Source of the DNA: Citrobacter amalonaticus
GTDB lineage: Bacteria; Pseudomonadota; Gammaproteobacteria; Enterobacterales; Enterobacteriaceae
Assembly (NCBI RefSeq): GCF_002918555.1
Contig: NZ_PQMB01000002.1
Location: forward strand, 310,754-374,753
DNA: 64,000 nt
Direction of reading: 5' to 3'
Shown: in pieces, positions 22,214 to 35,169 of the stretch
How positions within the stretch are numbered: position 1 is the stretch's first letter
How the letters are laid out: every line of letters begins with the position of its first letter
Program-made: the position numbers and the translations under genes
The notes under the pieces: model-generated
What the model saw: the letters and a program-made list of their open reading frames with translations, nothing else
Databases searched by the model: none
What the model was told of the DNA's origin: nothing

Positions 22214-23054
22214 ATTCCAGAATGTGGTGATTTTCACTATTGTCGGTTGGCTTGTGTTGTTTGTCTTTCTGCCCAACCTGATGATCATTGGCACCAGCTT
22301 TTTGACCCGTGACGACGCGAATTTCGTCAAGATGGTCTTTACGCTGGAAAACTACGCACGCCTGCTCGATCCGCTCTATTTTGAAGTCCTGCTGCACTCG
22401 CTTAATATGGCGCTGATCGCCACTCTCGCCTGCCTCGTGTTGGGCTATCCATTTGCCTGGTTTCTGGCGAAGCTGCCGGAAAAGGTGCGTCCGCTGCTGC
22501 TTTTTTTGCTGATCGTACCTTTCTGGACCAACTCGCTGATTCGTATCTATGGACTGAAAATCTTCCTCAGCACTAAAGGTTATCTCAACGAGTTCCTGCT
22601 ATGGCTGGGCGTGATCGATACCCCCATTCGCATCATGTTCACCCCGGGCGCGGTGATTATTGGTCTGGTTTATATCCTGCTCCCCTTTATGGTCATGCCG
22701 CTTTACTCCAGCATCGAGAAGCTCGATAAACCACTGCTGGAGGCGGCGAAAGATCTGGGTGCCAGCAAAGTACAGACCTTTATTCGTATTATCATTCCGC
22801 TGACGATGCCCGGGATCATCGCCGGTTGTCTGTTAGTCATGCTGCCAGCGATGGGCCTGTTCTATGTCTCTGACCTGATGGGCGGAGCAAAAAATCTGCT
22901 GATTGGTAACGTTATTAAGGTGCAGTTCCTTAACATCCGGGACTGGCCGTTTGGCGCCGCCACCAGTATTACACTGACCATCGTGATGGGCCTGATGCTG
23001 CTGATCTACTGGCGTGCATCGCGCCTGCTGAACAAGAAGGCGGAACTCGAATGA
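22197..23054 (+). CDS. potB: PotB spermidine/putrescine permease
   Basis: Inner-membrane channel subunit of 285 residues with six predicted helices, first helix at about 11-33. The EAA loop that docks on PotA is seen as [22 protein letters not shown] near residue 182. ATG 22197 ([11 protein letters not shown]) has GGAGG 12 bases upstream inside potA. A shorter form starting near the first helix is possible, as once annotated in E. coli. It overlaps both potA and potC (4 bases), consistent with coupled translation. Confidence 0.95.
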   Translation: MKNTSKFQNVVIFTIVGWLVLFVFLPNLMIIGTSFLTRDDANFVKMVFTLENYARLLDPLYFEVLLHSLNMALIATLACLVLGYPFAWFLAKLPEKVRPLLLFLLIVPFWTNSLIRIYGLKIFLSTKGYLNEFLLWLGVIDTPIRIMFTPGAVIIGLVYILLPFMVMPLYSSIEKLDKPLLEAAKDLGASKVQTFIRIIIPLTMPGIIAGCLLVMLPAMGLFYVSDLMGGAKNLLIGNVIKVQFLNIRDWPFGAATSITLTIVMGLMLLIYWRASRLLNKKAELE

Positions 23055-23830
23055 TCGGTCGACTGCTCCGCGGCGGTTTTATGACCGCCATTTATGCGTA
23101 TCTGTATATTCCAATCATTATTTTGATTGTGAATTCCTTCAACAGCTCGCGCTTCGGCATCAACTGGCAGGGTTTTACCACTCACTGGTATAGCCTGCTG
23201 ATGAACAACGACAGCCTGTTACAGGCCGCGCAGCACTCGCTGACGATGGCCGTGCTATCAGCAACGTTTGCCACGCTGATTGGCTCGCTGACGGCGGTTG
23301 CGCTCTATCGCTACCGTTTTCGCGGCAAGCCGTTTGTCAGCGGTATGCTGTTTGTGGTGATGATGTCACCGGATATCGTGATGGCAATCTCTCTGCTGGT
23401 ACTGTTTATGCTGCTCGGTATTCAGCTCGGCTTCTGGTCGCTGTTGTTCTCGCATATCACCTTCTGTCTGCCGTTTGTGGTGGTCACCGTCTATTCGCGT
23501 CTGAAAGGATTCGATGTGCGGATGCTGGAGGCGGCGAAAGATCTGGGTGCCAGCGAAATCACGATCCTGCGCAAAATCATTCTCCCGCTGGCAATGCCTG
23601 CGGTGGCGGCAGGCTGGCTGCTAAGCTTTACCCTGTCGATGGATGATGTGGTTGTTTCGTCGTTCGTTACCGGGCCTGGCTATGAAATTCTGCCGTTGAA
23701 GATCTACTCAATGGTTAAAGTGGGCGTATCACCCGAAGTGAACGCATTAGCGACAATTCTGTTAGTGCTGTCGCTGGTTATGGTGATCGCCAGCCAGCTT
23801 ATTGCACGTGATAAAACTAAGGGCCGTTAA
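23051..23830 (+). CDS. potC: PotC spermidine/putrescine permease
   Basis: Second channel subunit of 259 residues with six predicted membrane helices. Its EAA motif is [22 protein letters not shown], near residue 158. The C-terminus RDKTKGR is about five residues shorter than in E. coli. The stop lies inside a small hairpin (AAGGGCC / GGCCCTT). It overlaps potB by four bases and is followed by potD. Confidence 0.95.
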   Translation: MIGRLLRGGFMTAIYAYLYIPIIILIVNSFNSSRFGINWQGFTTHWYSLLMNNDSLLQAAQHSLTMAVLSATFATLIGSLTAVALYRYRFRGKPFVSGMLFVVMMSPDIVMAISLLVLFMLLGIQLGFWSLLFSHITFCLPFVVVTVYSRLKGFDVRMLEAAKDLGASEITILRKIILPLAMPAVAAGWLLSFTLSMDDVVVSSFVTGPGYEILPLKIYSMVKVGVSPEVNALATILLVLSLVMVIASQLIARDKTKGR

Positions 23831-23837
23831 GGCCCTT
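23819..23837 (+). other. Hairpin across the potC stop codon
   Basis: AAGGGCC and GGCCCTT form a 7-bp stem with loop GTTAA that includes the potC TAA. It lies six bases before the AGGGG ribosome site of potD and may set relative expression of the binding protein. Confidence 0.5.
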
Positions 23838-23857
23838 CATTCAGGGGACGTTAAATG

Positions 23858-24904
23858 ATGAAAAAATGGTCACGCCACCTGCTCGCGGCGGGTACTCTGG
23901 CACTGGGCATGAGCACCGCCATGGCCTCCGACAACAACACGCTCTATTTCTACAACTGGACGGAGTACGTTCCGCCGGGACTGCTGGAACAGTTCACTAA
24001 AGAGACGGGCATCAAGGTTATCTATTCGACCTACGAGTCGAATGAGACCATGTACGCCAAACTCAAAACCTACAAAGACGGCGCGTATGACCTGGTGGTG
24101 CCTTCCACCTATTATGTCGACAAAATGCGTAAGGAAGGCATGATCCAGAAGATCGACAAGACGAAGTTAACCCACTTCAATAACCTCGATCCTGAAATGC
24201 TCAACAAGCCGTTTGATCCTGACAATGACTACTCTATTCCGTACATCTGGGGCGCAACGGCAATTGGCGTCAACAGCGATGTCATGGATCCGAAAACCGT
24301 CACCAGCTGGGCTGACCTGTGGAAACCAGAATACAAAGGCAGCCTGCTGCTGACCGACGATGCGCGTGAAGTGTTCCAGATGGCACTGCGTAAGCTCGGC
24401 TACTCCGGTAACACCACCGATCCTAAAGAAATTGAAGCAGCCTATAACGAGCTGAAAAAGCTGATGCCAAACGTCGCCGCGTTTAACTCTGATAACCCGG
24501 CAAACCCGTATATGGAAGGCGAAGTGAATCTGGGGATGGTGTGGAACGGCTCGGCGTTCGTGGCACGTGAGGCGGGTACGCCGCTGGACGTGGTGTGGCC
24601 GAAAGAAGGCGGGATCTTCTGGATGGACAGCCTCTCTATTCCGGCGAATGCCAAAAATAAAGAAGGCGCGCTGAAGCTGATCGACTTCCTGCTGCGTCCG
24701 GACGTCGCGAAAGAAGTGGCGGAAACCATCGGTTACCCCACGCCAAACCTGGCGGCACGTAAGCTGTTAAGCCCTGCCGTTGCGAACGATAAATCACTCT
24801 ACCCTGACGCAGAAACCATCAGCAAAGGGGAATGGCAGAATGACGTCGGCTCCGCCAGCGCCATCTACGAAGAGTATTATCAAAAGCTGAAAGCAGGACG
24901 ATAA
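23858..24904 (+). CDS. potD: PotD periplasmic spermidine/putrescine-binding protein
   Basis: Periplasmic polyamine receptor, 348 residues. A signal peptide spans about residues 1-23 (MKKWSRHLL...AMA|SDNNT). The mature chain opens LYFYNWTEYVPPGLLEQF and retains the aromatic and acidic pocket residues in YDLVVPSTYYVDKM, GATAIGVN, NLGMVWNGSAFVA and FWMDSLSIP. ATG 23858 gives the family N-terminus MKKWSR; the ATG three bases upstream is also possible because AGGGG is 7-10 bases away. It is the last gene of potABCD and is followed by a BIME rather than a T-run terminator. The ymfA gene found next to cobB in E. coli is absent. Confidence 0.96.
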   Translation: MKKWSRHLLAAGTLALGMSTAMASDNNTLYFYNWTEYVPPGLLEQFTKETGIKVIYSTYESNETMYAKLKTYKDGAYDLVVPSTYYVDKMRKEGMIQKIDKTKLTHFNNLDPEMLNKPFDPDNDYSIPYIWGATAIGVNSDVMDPKTVTSWADLWKPEYKGSLLLTDDAREVFQMALRKLGYSGNTTDPKEIEAAYNELKKLMPNVAAFNSDNPANPYMEGEVNLGMVWNGSAFVAREAGTPLDVVWPKEGGIFWMDSLSIPANAKNKEGALKLIDFLLRPDVAKEVAETIGYPTPNLAARKLLSPAVANDKSLYPDAETISKGEWQNDVGSASAIYEEYYQKLKAGR

Positions 24905-24907
24905 TCA

Positions 24908-24990
24908 GCGCAAGGCCGGGTGGCAGCATTGCCTTACCCGGCCTGCCGGACGACGATTTACACGCCGGATAAACGCAGCATTATCCGGCA
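24908..24990. repeat. BIME between potD and cobB
   Basis: Two REP-type palindromes: GGCCGGGT/ACCCGGCC (24914-24921 with 24936-24943) and GCCGGATAA/TTATCCGGC (24964-24972 with 24981-24989). They separate convergent potD and cobB. Confidence 0.8.
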
Positions 24991-25000
24991 CAAAAACCGC

Positions 25001-25822
25001 TCACAATCCTTTAAGCAACATCCCGACAAACTCCGGCACCACCTGACTAGCCGGGCCATACTGTTTCTCTTCAAACTCACTGCCGACCTGGCTTGGCTCC
25101 AGATTCAACTCCACCGTATGCGCGCCATGCAGTTTCGCTTCATGCACAAAGCCTGCCGCCGGATAGACGTGCCCGGAGGTACCGATCGCGATAAAGATAT
25201 CCGCCATCGCCAGCGCCGTATAGATCTCATCCATCCCGAGCGGCATCTCACCAAACCAGACCACGTGCGGACGCAGCGGAGCCGGAAACTGGCAGCAGTG
25301 GCATTTGTCATCCGGCATGACGTCCCCGGTCCAGTCCAGAATCTGTCCGCTCCGGGAGCAACGAACTTTCAGCAGCTCGCCGTGCATATGGATAACATTA
25401 TGGTTTCCGGCACGTTCATGCAGGTTATCGATATTCTGCGTCACCAGCAGGAAGCGATCGCCCAGCGCCTCTTCCAGTTTTGCGAGCGCGATATGCGCCG
25501 GGTTCGGCTGAATTTCCGGCTGCTGAAGCTGGTGTCGCCGCGCATTGTAGAATGACTGCACCAGTTCGGGGTCGCGGGCAAAGCCTTCCGGCGTCGCCAC
25601 ATCTTCTACCCGATGCTCTTCCCAAAGGCCATCCGTAGCGCGAAAAGTACGAATACCCGATTCCGCAGAAATCCCTGCACCTGTAAGGACTAATACTCTT
25701 GGTTTTTCCATCAATTCCGGCACCACTCTGTCTCTGAAAAAGATCCGCTGACGCAGGCGTTCGCGCAGATGGCGTTTATTTTTACGAAAACGTCTTAACC
25801 GATGACCCTGACGCGACTGCAT
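25001..25822 (-). CDS. cobB: CobB NAD-dependent protein deacylase (sirtuin)
   Basis: Sirtuin of 273 residues that removes acetyl, succinyl and related groups from lysines, including acetyl-CoA synthetase. The NAD-binding [14 protein letters not shown] is near residue 47, [12 protein letters not shown] near 128, the catalytic His in IHMHGELL, and the zinc cysteines in VRCSRSG and CHCCQFP. The basic N-terminal extension ([20 protein letters not shown]) corresponds to the longer CobB form. An internal ATG ([13 protein letters not shown]) could give the short form. It is 15 bases downstream of nagK on the same strand. Confidence 0.95.
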   Translation of the reverse strand: MQSRQGHRLRRFRKNKRHLRERLRQRIFFRDRVVPELMEKPRVLVLTGAGISAESGIRTFRATDGLWEEHRVEDVATPEGFARDPELVQSFYNARRHQLQQPEIQPNPAHIALAKLEEALGDRFLLVTQNIDNLHERAGNHNVIHMHGELLKVRCSRSGQILDWTGDVMPDDKCHCCQFPAPLRPHVVWFGEMPLGMDEIYTALAMADIFIAIGTSGHVYPAAGFVHEAKLHGAHTVELNLEPSQVGSEFEEKQYGPASQVVPEFVGMLLKGL

Positions 25823-25837
25823 AACGACCTCTGTGAG

Positions 25838-26749
25838 TTAATCGGTAAGATGTAAGAAGGCAGCGCCGCGCATTCCGCCAGCATCACCATGACGCGCGCG
25901 CTCAATACGTGGTACACGCGCAACAGGAAGAAGATGACGTGGCAGCCTTTCGGCCAGCTGCGCTGTGATTGCCGTAAAGTTCGACAACCCGCCGCCAATC
26001 ACTACCAGATCAGGATCGACAATCGTCAGGATATTACCAAGACAGACCGCCAGCAGATCCAGATAACGTTCGACGTGCGCCCGCGCGCGCTCATCCCCTT
26101 GCTCCCATAATGCGATAATTTCAGGCGCCTGCAACGGTTGATGATAGTAATGCTGGTATAGCCACGCAAATCCGCGACCGGATAAATAGTTCTCGATACA
26201 GCCCAGCTGACCGCATCCACAGCGGCGTAGCGGGAAGTCAAAACCCATCAGCGTCAGCGCATCCACCGGCAAACGCATGTGGCCGAACTCACCGGTAATA
26301 TAGCTATGGCCGGTAACCGGCTTACCGTTAAGGATCAGCCCACCGCCAACGCCGGTACCGAGGATCAGCCCCATCACCAGCGGGTACTGCGTGAACTCAT
26401 CGTCCCAGGCTTCTGAAAGCGCAAAGCAGTTGGCATCGTTATCAAGACGCACGTCGCGGTCAAGACGCGCGCTGAGATCGGCTCGCAGAGGCCTGCCGCT
26501 GGCGGCAGGGACATTGGCGGCGTACAGCGTGCCGTCTTCGGTTTCCGGCATCCCCGGGATACCAATCCCCACTGAGCCTTTCACCCCAAATCGCTGATCA
26601 GCTTCCGTGACCAGCTCGCACACCGCATCTAAAAAAGCGTCATAGCTGTCGCGTGGCGTGGGGACGCGCTTTTCCCACTGCAAGCGTCGCTCATTGTCAA
26701 ACACACCTGACGCAATTTTTGTCCCACCAATATCGAACCCGTAATACAT
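25838..26749 (-). CDS. nagK: NagK N-acetylglucosamine kinase
   Basis: ROK-family kinase of 303 residues that phosphorylates GlcNAc recovered from peptidoglycan or chitin. The ATP-binding [12 protein letters not shown] is at residues 6-17, the ROK signature lies around [20 protein letters not shown], and the zinc site in [22 protein letters not shown] 26749 follows a GGAGC ribosome site. It lies 91 bases downstream of lolE on the same strand, separated by a small ERIC-ended hairpin element, and just upstream of cobB, so lolCDE-nagK-cobB may be partly co-transcribed. Confidence 0.95.
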   Translation of the reverse strand: MYYGFDIGGTKIASGVFDNERRLQWEKRVPTPRDSYDAFLDAVCELVTEADQRFGVKGSVGIGIPGMPETEDGTLYAANVPAASGRPLRADLSARLDRDVRLDNDANCFALSEAWDDEFTQYPLVMGLILGTGVGGGLILNGKPVTGHSYITGEFGHMRLPVDALTLMGFDFPLRRCGCGQLGCIENYLSGRGFAWLYQHYYHQPLQAPEIIALWEQGDERARAHVERYLDLLAVCLGNILTIVDPDLVVIGGGLSNFTAITAQLAERLPRHLLPVARVPRIERARHGDAGGMRGAAFLHLTD

Positions 26750-26765
26750 TGCCGCTCCTTGTGTC

Positions 26766-26828
26766 TACTCGTCATACTTCAGGTGGCGGGGACGTTGGCT
26801 TCCCGCCACCCGAATGATTGAGAGCATA
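26766..26828. repeat. Mini-element with ERIC-type ends, nagK-lolE
   Basis: TACTCGTCATACTTCAGGTG on the left matches the end consensus of the other elements in this window. The right end CCACCCGAATGATTGAGAG is a weaker inverted match. The interior is just a GGTGGCGGG / CCCGCCACC stem with an 11-base loop. Total length is about 63 bp. Confidence 0.5.
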
Positions 26829-26840
26829 TATGTATTGCAT

Positions 26841-30113
<3,273 letters not shown>

Positions 30114-30257
30114 TTACTAAATAAATCTACATTTCGGTCCGTTTCCAACCCTGATCTTTATCTTAAAAAATCAAAAAGCAGAATGTTACGCATTACAGCG
30201 CCGACGCGGACCCGCAGGATCACTGGCACTGTTGATTAACGCGAGTACGCTGTCCTG

Positions 30258-31331
30258 ATGAAACAAAAAGAACTGTGGATCAACCAAATTAAAGGGTTAT
30301 GTATCTGTCTGGTGGTCATTTATCACTCGGTGATCACCTTCTATCCTCACCTCACCACCTTCCAGCATCCGTTTGCACAAGTGCTGACCAAATGCTGGAT
30401 CTACTTCAATCTCTATCTTGCGCCATTTCGTATGCCGGTCTTTTTCTTTATTTCCGGTTATCTGATTCGCCGCTACATCGACAGCGTCCCCTGGAGAATC
30501 TGCGTCGATAAACGAATCTGGAGTATCTTCTGGGTACTGGCGCTGTGGGGCGTGGTCCAGTGGCTGTGCTTAAGCGTGCTGAATCAATGGCTGGCGCCCA
30601 ATCGCGACCTGAACCAAGCATCAAATGCGGCCTACGCGGGTTCCGTCGGTGAGTTTGTCCACGGTATGCTGACCGCCAGTACCAGCCTGTGGTATCTGTA
30701 TGCGCTGATGGTCTATTTCGTGGTCTGCAAAATATGCCACCGCCAGGCAATACCGCTGTTCGCCCTGTTTGTTGCGCTGAGCGTCGCCATTAACTTTATT
30801 CCCACGCCCTGGTGGGGAATGAACAGCGTGATTCGCAACCTGCCGTACTACAGCCTCGGCGCCTGGTTTGGCAACATGCTCATGGTCTATATCAAAGAGG
30901 TGCCGCTACGCCGTCACGCCCTGGTTTGCGCAGGTATCATCTTACTTGCCGTCGCCACCTGGCGCATGAATATCTCGCTCCTGCTCTCTTTGGTCTCAAT
31001 CGTGCTCATCATGAAGTTGTTCTATCAATATGAACAACGCTTCGGCATGCATTCAACAAGCCTGCTTAACATCATTGGCTCAAACACCATTGCGATTTAC
31101 ACCACCCATCGCATTCTTGTAGAAGCCTTCAGCCTTCTGCTGATCCCGAAAATGAACGCTGCCGTCTGGTCTGCACAGACAGAGCTGACGGTGTTGCTGG
31201 TTTACCCGTTTGTCTGCCTGCTGCTCTGTACGCTGGCGGGATTGCTGGTACGCAAGATTTCACAGTATGCGTTTGCCGATATCCTCTTCTCCCCGCCCGC
31301 TTTACCGGTAGCCGCCAGCAGTTCCCGATAA
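30258..31331 (+). CDS. ycfT: YcfT inner-membrane acyltransferase-3 family protein
   Basis: Multipass membrane protein of 357 residues from the acyltransferase-3 family, whose members usually acylate cell-surface sugars; the substrate of YcfT is unknown. IKGLCICLVVIYHSVITFYP near residues 10-29 contains the family histidine in the first helix, and FRMPVFFFISGYLIRR near 58 is the second conserved block. About ten hydrophobic segments follow. The length equals E. coli YcfT, and its place between lolC and mfd is conserved. The soluble tail is short and ends PALPVAASSSR. Confidence 0.9.
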   Translation: MKQKELWINQIKGLCICLVVIYHSVITFYPHLTTFQHPFAQVLTKCWIYFNLYLAPFRMPVFFFISGYLIRRYIDSVPWRICVDKRIWSIFWVLALWGVVQWLCLSVLNQWLAPNRDLNQASNAAYAGSVGEFVHGMLTASTSLWYLYALMVYFVVCKICHRQAIPLFALFVALSVAINFIPTPWWGMNSVIRNLPYYSLGAWFGNMLMVYIKEVPLRRHALVCAGIILLAVATWRMNISLLLSLVSIVLIMKLFYQYEQRFGMHSTSLLNIIGSNTIAIYTTHRILVEAFSLLLIPKMNAAVWSAQTELTVLLVYPFVCLLLCTLAGLLVRKISQYAFADILFSPPALPVAASSSR

Positions 31332-31438
31332 ATCTTTCGCCCCCGTTTGGGGGCAATTCAATTTGCTTATAAGAAACGATCGCGGATAATAAAGAGCATT
31401 GCTTATCAGTCATATGCTAAAGAGATTCTGACAACCGA

Positions 31439-34400
31439 ATGCCTGAACAACATCATTACACGCTGCCAGTCAACGCTTCCGATCTGCGTCAGTTAGGTGA
31501 GCTTACCGGCGCCGCCTGCGCCACCCTGGTGGCTGAAATCGCCGAGCGTCACACAGGCCCGGTGGTGCTCGTTGCACCTGACATGCAAAACGCCCTGCGC
31601 CTGCATGATGAGATCCGTCAGTTTACTGACCAGTTGGTAATGAACCTGGCCGACTGGGAAACGCTTCCTTATGACAGCTTTTCTCCGCATCAGGAGATCA
31701 TCTCCTCGCGGCTCTCGACGCTGTATCAGCTGCCATCCATGCAGCGCGGCGTGTTGATCGTGCCGGTGAACACGCTGATGCAGCGCGTCTGTCCGCACAG
31801 CTATCTGCACGGCCACGCGCTGGTGATGCAGAAGGGTCAGCGCCTGTCGCGTGATGCCCTGCGTTCACAGCTGGACAGCGCGGGCTATCGCCATGTCGAT
31901 CAGGTGATGGAGCACGGCGAATATGCCACCCGCGGGGCGCTACTCGATCTCTTCCCGATGGGCAGCGAACAGCCTTATCGCCTTGATTTCTTCGATGATG
32001 AGATAGACAGCCTGCGTCTCTTTGATGCCGACACCCAGCGAACGCTGGAAGAGGTGGAAGAGATCAATCTGCTGCCAGCGCACGAATTCCCGACCGACAA
32101 AACGGCGATCGAACTTTTCCGCAGCCAGTGGCGCGATACTTTTGAAGTCAAACGTGACGCAGAGCATATTTACCAGCAGGTCAGTAAAGGCACGCTGCCT
32201 GCCGGGATCGAGTACTGGCAACCGCTGTTTTTCAACGAACCGTTGCCGCCGTTATTCAGCTACTTCCCGGCCAATACGCTGGTGGTTAACACCGGGGATC
32301 TGGAGGCCAGCGCCGGGCGCTTCCAGGCCGATACCCTCGCCCGCTTCGAAAGCCGTGGCGTTGACCCAATGCGCCCGTTATTGCCACCGCAATCCCTCTG
32401 GCTGCGGGTGGATGAACTCTTCAGCGAACTCAAGCGCTGGCCGCGCGTACAGCTCAAAACCGAGCATCTGCCGACCAAAGCCGCCAATACCAATCTGGGT
32501 TTTCAGAAACTGCCGGACCTGGCCGTACAGGCGCAGCAAAAAGCGCCACTGGATGCCCTACGCAAATTCCTGGAGTCGTTCAGCGGTCCGGTGGTGTTCT
32601 CCGTTGAGAGCGAAGGACGACGTGAAGCGCTGGGTGAATTACTGGCGCGCATCAAAGTCTCGCCCAAACGCATTTTACGCCTGGACGAAGCGAGCGGTAC
32701 CGGCCGTTATCTGATGACTGGCGCGGCCGAGCATGGCTTTGTCGATACGAAACGCAACCTGGCGCTGATCTGCGAAAGCGATCTCCTGGGCGAACGCGTG
32801 GCGCGCCGTCGTCAGGATTCGCGGCGTACAATTAACCCGGACACGCTGATTCGCAACCTGGCGGAGCTGCATCCGGGCCAGCCGGTGGTACACCTGGAAC
32901 ACGGTGTCGGCCGTTATGCCGGAATGACCACGCTGGAAGCTGGCGGCATCAAAGGCGAGTATCTGATGCTCACCTACGCCAACGATGCCAAACTGTATGT
33001 GCCTGTTTCATCTTTGCATCTGATCAGCCGTTATGCTGGTGGCGCGGAAGATAGTGCCCCGCTGCATAAGCTGGGCGGCGATGCCTGGTCGCGCGCGCGC
33101 CAGAAAGCGGCGGAGAAGGTGCGGGACGTGGCCGCCGAGCTGCTGGATATTTACGCCCAGCGCGCGGCGAAAGAAGGCTTCGCCTTTAAACACGATCGCG
33201 AACAGTACCAACTGTTTTGCGACAGCTTCCCGTTTGAGACTACGCCCGATCAGGCACAGGCAATTAATGCGGTCCTCAGCGACATGTGCCAGCCCTTAGC
33301 GATGGACCGTCTGGTCTGCGGCGACGTCGGGTTCGGTAAAACCGAAGTGGCAATGCGTGCGGCATTCCTTGCCGTCGAGAACCACAAACAGGTGGCGGTG
33401 CTGGTGCCTACCACCCTGCTTGCCCAGCAGCACTTCGACAACTTCCGCGACCGCTTTGCCAACTGGCCGGTGCGCATTGAGATGATCTCCCGCTTCAGGA
33501 GCGCCAAAGAGCAGGCACAAATTCTGGAGCAGGTTGCCGAAGGAAAAATCGATATTCTGATCGGCACGCATAAATTGCTGCAAAACGACGTGAAGCTGAA
33601 AGATCTCGGTTTGTTGATCGTCGATGAGGAGCATCGCTTCGGCGTGCGGCATAAGGAACGTATCAAAGCGATGCGTGCCGATGTTGATATTTTGACCCTC
33701 ACCGCTACGCCGATCCCCCGGACGCTGAATATGGCAATGAGCGGAATGCGCGATCTGTCAATTATCGCCACGCCTCCGGCGCGTCGTCTGGCGGTGAAAA
33801 CCTTCGTTCGCGAATACGACAATCTGGTGGTACGCGAGGCGATTCTGCGTGAAATCTTGCGCGGCGGTCAGGTCTACTATCTGTATAACGATGTTGAAAA
33901 TATTCAGAAAGCTGCCGATCGTTTAGCGGAGCTGGTGCCGGAAGCGCGTATCGCCATCGGCCACGGGCAGATGCGTGAGCGTGAGCTGGAACGGGTGATG
34001 AACGATTTCCACCACCAGCGCTTTAACGTGCTGGTGTGTACCACCATCATCGAAACCGGTATTGATATTCCTACCGCAAACACAATCATCATCGAACGTG
34101 CGGATCATTTTGGTCTGGCACAGTTGCACCAGCTTCGCGGTCGCGTCGGACGTTCCCACCATCAGGCGTATGCCTGGTTGCTGACGCCGCATCCGAAAGC
34201 CATGACCACCGACGCGCAAAAACGCCTCGAAGCCATCGCCTCACTCGAAGATCTCGGCGCAGGCTTCGCTCTTGCGACACACGACCTCGAAATTCGCGGT
34301 GCAGGCGAACTGCTTGGCGAAGATCAGAGTGGACAGATGGAGACAATCGGCTTCTCGCTGTATATGGAGCTGCTGGAAAATGCTGTCGATGCCCTGAAAG

Positions 34401-34885
34401 CCGGGCGCGAACCGTCTCTGGAAGATCTAACCAGCCAGCAAACAGAGGTGGAGTTGCGTATGCCATCGCTGCTGCCGGATGATTTTATCCCCGATGTAAA
34501 CACCCGGCTGTCGTTCTACAAGCGCATCGCCAGCGCGAAGAGTGAAAACGAGCTGGAGGAAATCAAAGTAGAGCTGATCGACCGTTTCGGCCTGCTGCCC
34601 GATCCGGCACGTAATCTGCTGGATATTGCCCGACTGCGCCAGCAGGCGCAGAAACTGGGGATCCGTAAGCTGGAAGGCAATGAGAAAGGCGGTACCATCG
34701 AGTTTGCCGAGAAAAATCATGTTAACCCTGCCTGGCTGATTGGCCTGCTGCAAAAACAGCCGCAGCACTTCCGTCTTGATGGCCCAACCCGCCTGAAGTT
34801 CATACAGGATCTGTCCGAGCGGAAAATGCGTATGGATTGGGTACGTCAGTTTATGGCGCAGCTGGAAGAAAACGCGGTGGCGTGA
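31439..34885 (+). CDS. mfd: Mfd transcription-repair coupling factor
   Basis: DNA translocase of 1148 residues that removes stalled RNA polymerase and recruits UvrA to transcription-blocking damage. Order of domains: UvrB-like N-terminal region (about 1-330, with TLPYDSFSPHQE), RNA-polymerase interaction domain (about 475-545, PVVHLEHGVGRYAG), RecG-like motor (Walker A GDVGFGKTEVA near 628, DEEHRFGVR near 730, TLTATPIPRTL, and QLRGRVGRS near 901), then the C-terminal autoinhibitory domain. Full length, as in E. coli. It ends in a REP-type hairpin and is followed by ldtC. Confidence 0.97.
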   Translation: MPEQHHYTLPVNASDLRQLGELTGAACATLVAEIAERHTGPVVLVAPDMQNALRLHDEIRQFTDQLVMNLADWETLPYDSFSPHQEIISSRLSTLYQLPSMQRGVLIVPVNTLMQRVCPHSYLHGHALVMQKGQRLSRDALRSQLDSAGYRHVDQVMEHGEYATRGALLDLFPMGSEQPYRLDFFDDEIDSLRLFDADTQRTLEEVEEINLLPAHEFPTDKTAIELFRSQWRDTFEVKRDAEHIYQQVSKGTLPAGIEYWQPLFFNEPLPPLFSYFPANTLVVNTGDLEASAGRFQADTLARFESRGVDPMRPLLPPQSLWLRVDELFSELKRWPRVQLKTEHLPTKAANTNLGFQKLPDLAVQAQQKAPLDALRKFLESFSGPVVFSVESEGRREALGELLARIKVSPKRILRLDEASGTGRYLMTGAAEHGFVDTKRNLALICESDLLGERVARRRQDSRRTINPDTLIRNLAELHPGQPVVHLEHGVGRYAGMTTLEAGGIKGEYLMLTYANDAKLYVPVSSLHLISRYAGGAEDSAPLHKLGGDAWSRARQKAAEKVRDVAAELLDIYAQRAAKEGFAFKHDREQYQLFCDSFPFETTPDQAQAINAVLSDMCQPLAMDRLVCGDVGFGKTEVAMRAAFLAVENHKQVAVLVPTTLLAQQHFDNFRDRFANWPVRIEMISRFRSAKEQAQILEQVAEGKIDILIGTHKLLQNDVKLKDLGLLIVDEEHRFGVRHKERIKAMRADVDILTLTATPIPRTLNMAMSGMRDLSIIATPPARRLAVKTFVREYDNLVVREAILREILRGGQVYYLYNDVENIQKAADRLAELVPEARIAIGHGQMRERELERVMNDFHHQRFNVLVCTTIIETGIDIPTANTIIIERADHFGLAQLHQLRGRVGRSHHQAYAWLLTPHPKAMTTDAQKRLEAIASLEDLGAGFALATHDLEIRGAGELLGEDQSGQMETIGFSLYMELLENAVDALKAGREPSLEDLTSQQTEVELRMPSLLPDDFIPDVNTRLSFYKRIASAKSENELEEIKVELIDRFGLLPDPARNLLDIARLRQQAQKLGIRKLEGNEKGGTIEFAEKNHVNPAWLIGLLQKQPQHFRLDGPTRLKFIQDLSERKMRMDWVRQFMAQLEENAVA

Positions 34886-34892
34886 CCCCCTT

Positions 34893-34919
34893 TTGCCGGA
34901 TGAGCGAGCCATCCGGCAA
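34893..34919 (+). repeat. REP palindrome after mfd
   Basis: TTGCCGGATG and CATCCGGCAA pair as a perfect 10-bp stem with loop AGCGAGC, eight bases past the mfd stop. It may stabilise or end the mfd transcript. Confidence 0.8.
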
Positions 34920-35009
34920 CCCAATCAATGTCGTGATCTTTACAACTCTTTGCAGTTCCCTTGCATTTCAAGACATAACCCCCACCCATAATTAGCATTG
35001 GCTTTTTCT

Positions 35010-35140
35010 ACACTCTGAATAATTCGCGTTGCGGGATAAAACGGCGTTAGTCGTTTTGAACAGCGCTTTCGCTGGCTCCGATGGGGCAAGGCTCGGTAGC
35101 AAAGCCAACGCCCCCCGCAACCTGATATATGACGAGGATA
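35010..35140. repeat. ERIC-ended element with alternative core, copy B (mfd-ldtC)
   Basis: The left end is ACTCTGAATAATTCGCGTTG, the core opens GGGATAAAACGGCGTTAGTC and continues CAGCGCTTTCGCTGGCTCCG, and the right end is ACCTGATATATGACGAGGATA. The core aligns with copies A and C. It ends only 29 bases upstream of the ldtC start. Confidence 0.75.
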
Positions 35141-35169
35141 TTCGAATAACCCTTTGATTAATGATCATA

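Noticed and set aside
32022..32714. 230-codon frame inside mfd and other long frames within mfd
   Set aside because: Arg/Ser/Trp-rich out-of-frame translation of mfd, typical of GC-rich shadow frames.
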